Position numbers and translations under genes: made by a program. A stretch of 64,000 bases of DNA from Dasypus novemcinctus (Eukaryota; Chordata; Mammalia; Cingulata; Dasypodidae): contig NC_080680.1 in the NCBI RefSeq assembly GCF_030445035.2, forward strand, positions 46,265,212 through 46,329,211. The letters are read 5' to 3'. Positions 63,074-64,000 of this stretch are shown here, one piece after another. Each line of letters starts with the position of its first letter. The stretch's first letter is position 1. The notes under the pieces were generated by a model. It did no database searches, was not told the DNA's origin, and was given only the letters and a program-made list of their open reading frames with translations.

Positions 63074-64000
63074 ATATGTTTTGATCTTTGTATCCTATAC
63101 ATATATTATAATATCTATTCTTAAAATTTTCTTATAATAAGCAATACTTTTGAGCTGAATAAATATTTTAAAAACAAAATAAAATCATATTCCTTCTATA
63201 AGGGATTAATAGCTATGGAAATTTCCCTCTTGGTATAAACAACTAGAAAACCAAGAAAATAATGAAACAATTCTTTTCAGACATTGGACAATGGGTAGTG
63301 CAGGAATGTGACCCTGGGAGAAGAAAAGTTCTAGAATTTCCCAGCTTTCTGCCTGGAGGTATTTTCCAGGCCACAGTACAGAGGGAGGTAATCTAAACAG
63401 AGTCCTGCAGTCCCATTGGGTTGAGGAGATGAAAACTGTACTCCCTAAAGGCAGCTAGGACTTGTGGGACAGAATACAGAGATGTGGGAGCTGCCATAGA
63501 GAAGCAACTCTAGAGATCTGCAGGGGGCTGGGTAGAACCTTTGGCTGAGTACCACTCTGAGATGAAACTCCTTGAGTCCAAAGAAAGAACCATTGGAAAG
63601 TAGTAGACAACAATTTACAGAGCTACCACAGGAAAGGAAACAGTATATTTTCCAATCTGTCAGAGTGGAGAGACCTTTTAACACATGAAATGTTAGGTTA
63701 GAATATTTAGGAATCTTACCTTAGGGATGGAGCTAAATTAGCCCTACAATAAAAACTTCTTTGGAAATGCCCTGACAAAGCTTAAAACTTAGATTAATAC
63801 TGATCCACATGTCATTTAACTGAGAGCCAAAACAAATCCCAACATTCTTAAGGAATATAACAAAAATCCAGCATGCAACCATGGAAAATATGCAATGTCT
63901 GGCTTCCAATAAAAAATGACTGTGCATGCAAAAAAGAGGAAGTAAGACCCAAAGCCAGGAGAAAAATCAGTCAATATAAACAGGTCCAAAAATAATAAAG
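63074..64000. other. Window end, no recognised feature
   Basis: AT-rich intergenic DNA, possibly including degraded repeats. Nothing could be assigned. Confidence 0.4.

Overview
The window is mammalian nuclear DNA and almost certainly comes from an armadillo (Dasypus, Xenarthra). Many copies of the tRNA-derived DAS SINE are present; full copies start GGGAAGCGGACTTGGCCCAG and carry a B-box such as GGTTCAAACCCCGG. This SINE family is known from armadillos. Long L1 elements with an unusual ~3 kb 3' UTR and older MIR, MaLR-like LTR, hAT and L1M fossils make up most of the rest. Prokaryotic gene logic does not apply. Most open frames are chance frames in repeats or CpG-rich DNA.

Two protein genes are recognisable, converging tail to tail in the order known from human 9p24.1. 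CDC37L1 is on the + strand. Its last four coding exons lie at 2703-2818, 3357-3479, 7134-7298 and 23566-23667; the earlier exons are outside the window. AK3 (mitochondrial GTP:AMP phosphotransferase) is on the - strand and complete. Its five coding exons run 45934-45784, 34528-34409, 33916-33744, 33347-33229 and 29967-29847. All splice phases join to a 227-codon frame, the length of human AK3, with GT/AG at every internal junction. AK3 exon 1 lies in a CpG island (about 45600-46640), its likely promoter. The stop codons are about 6.2 kb apart, and that interval holds both 3' UTRs.

Layout: 1-24300 is the end of CDC37L1, whose last intron (7299-23565) is filled by three minus-strand L1 elements and a cluster of DAS SINEs. 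24300-29846 is the convergent UTR zone with one DAS. 29847-45934 is AK3; intron 1 contains a 5.3 kb L1 derivative bounded by target-site duplications, in which ORF1 is joined in frame to the C-terminal part of ORF2. 46640-64000 is intergenic DNA upstream of AK3: MIR, MaLR-like LTRs, a 5'-truncated L1, an old L1M tail, an L1 broken up by two SINEs, and a solo retroviral LTR (61349-61819) with 6-bp target duplications and a 24-bp U3 repeat carrying TGACTCA motifs.

No CRISPR array, rRNA, functional tRNA or intact retroviral gene was seen. Repeat family names come from remembered consensus features, not a database search, and boundaries without a stated target-site duplication are approximate.
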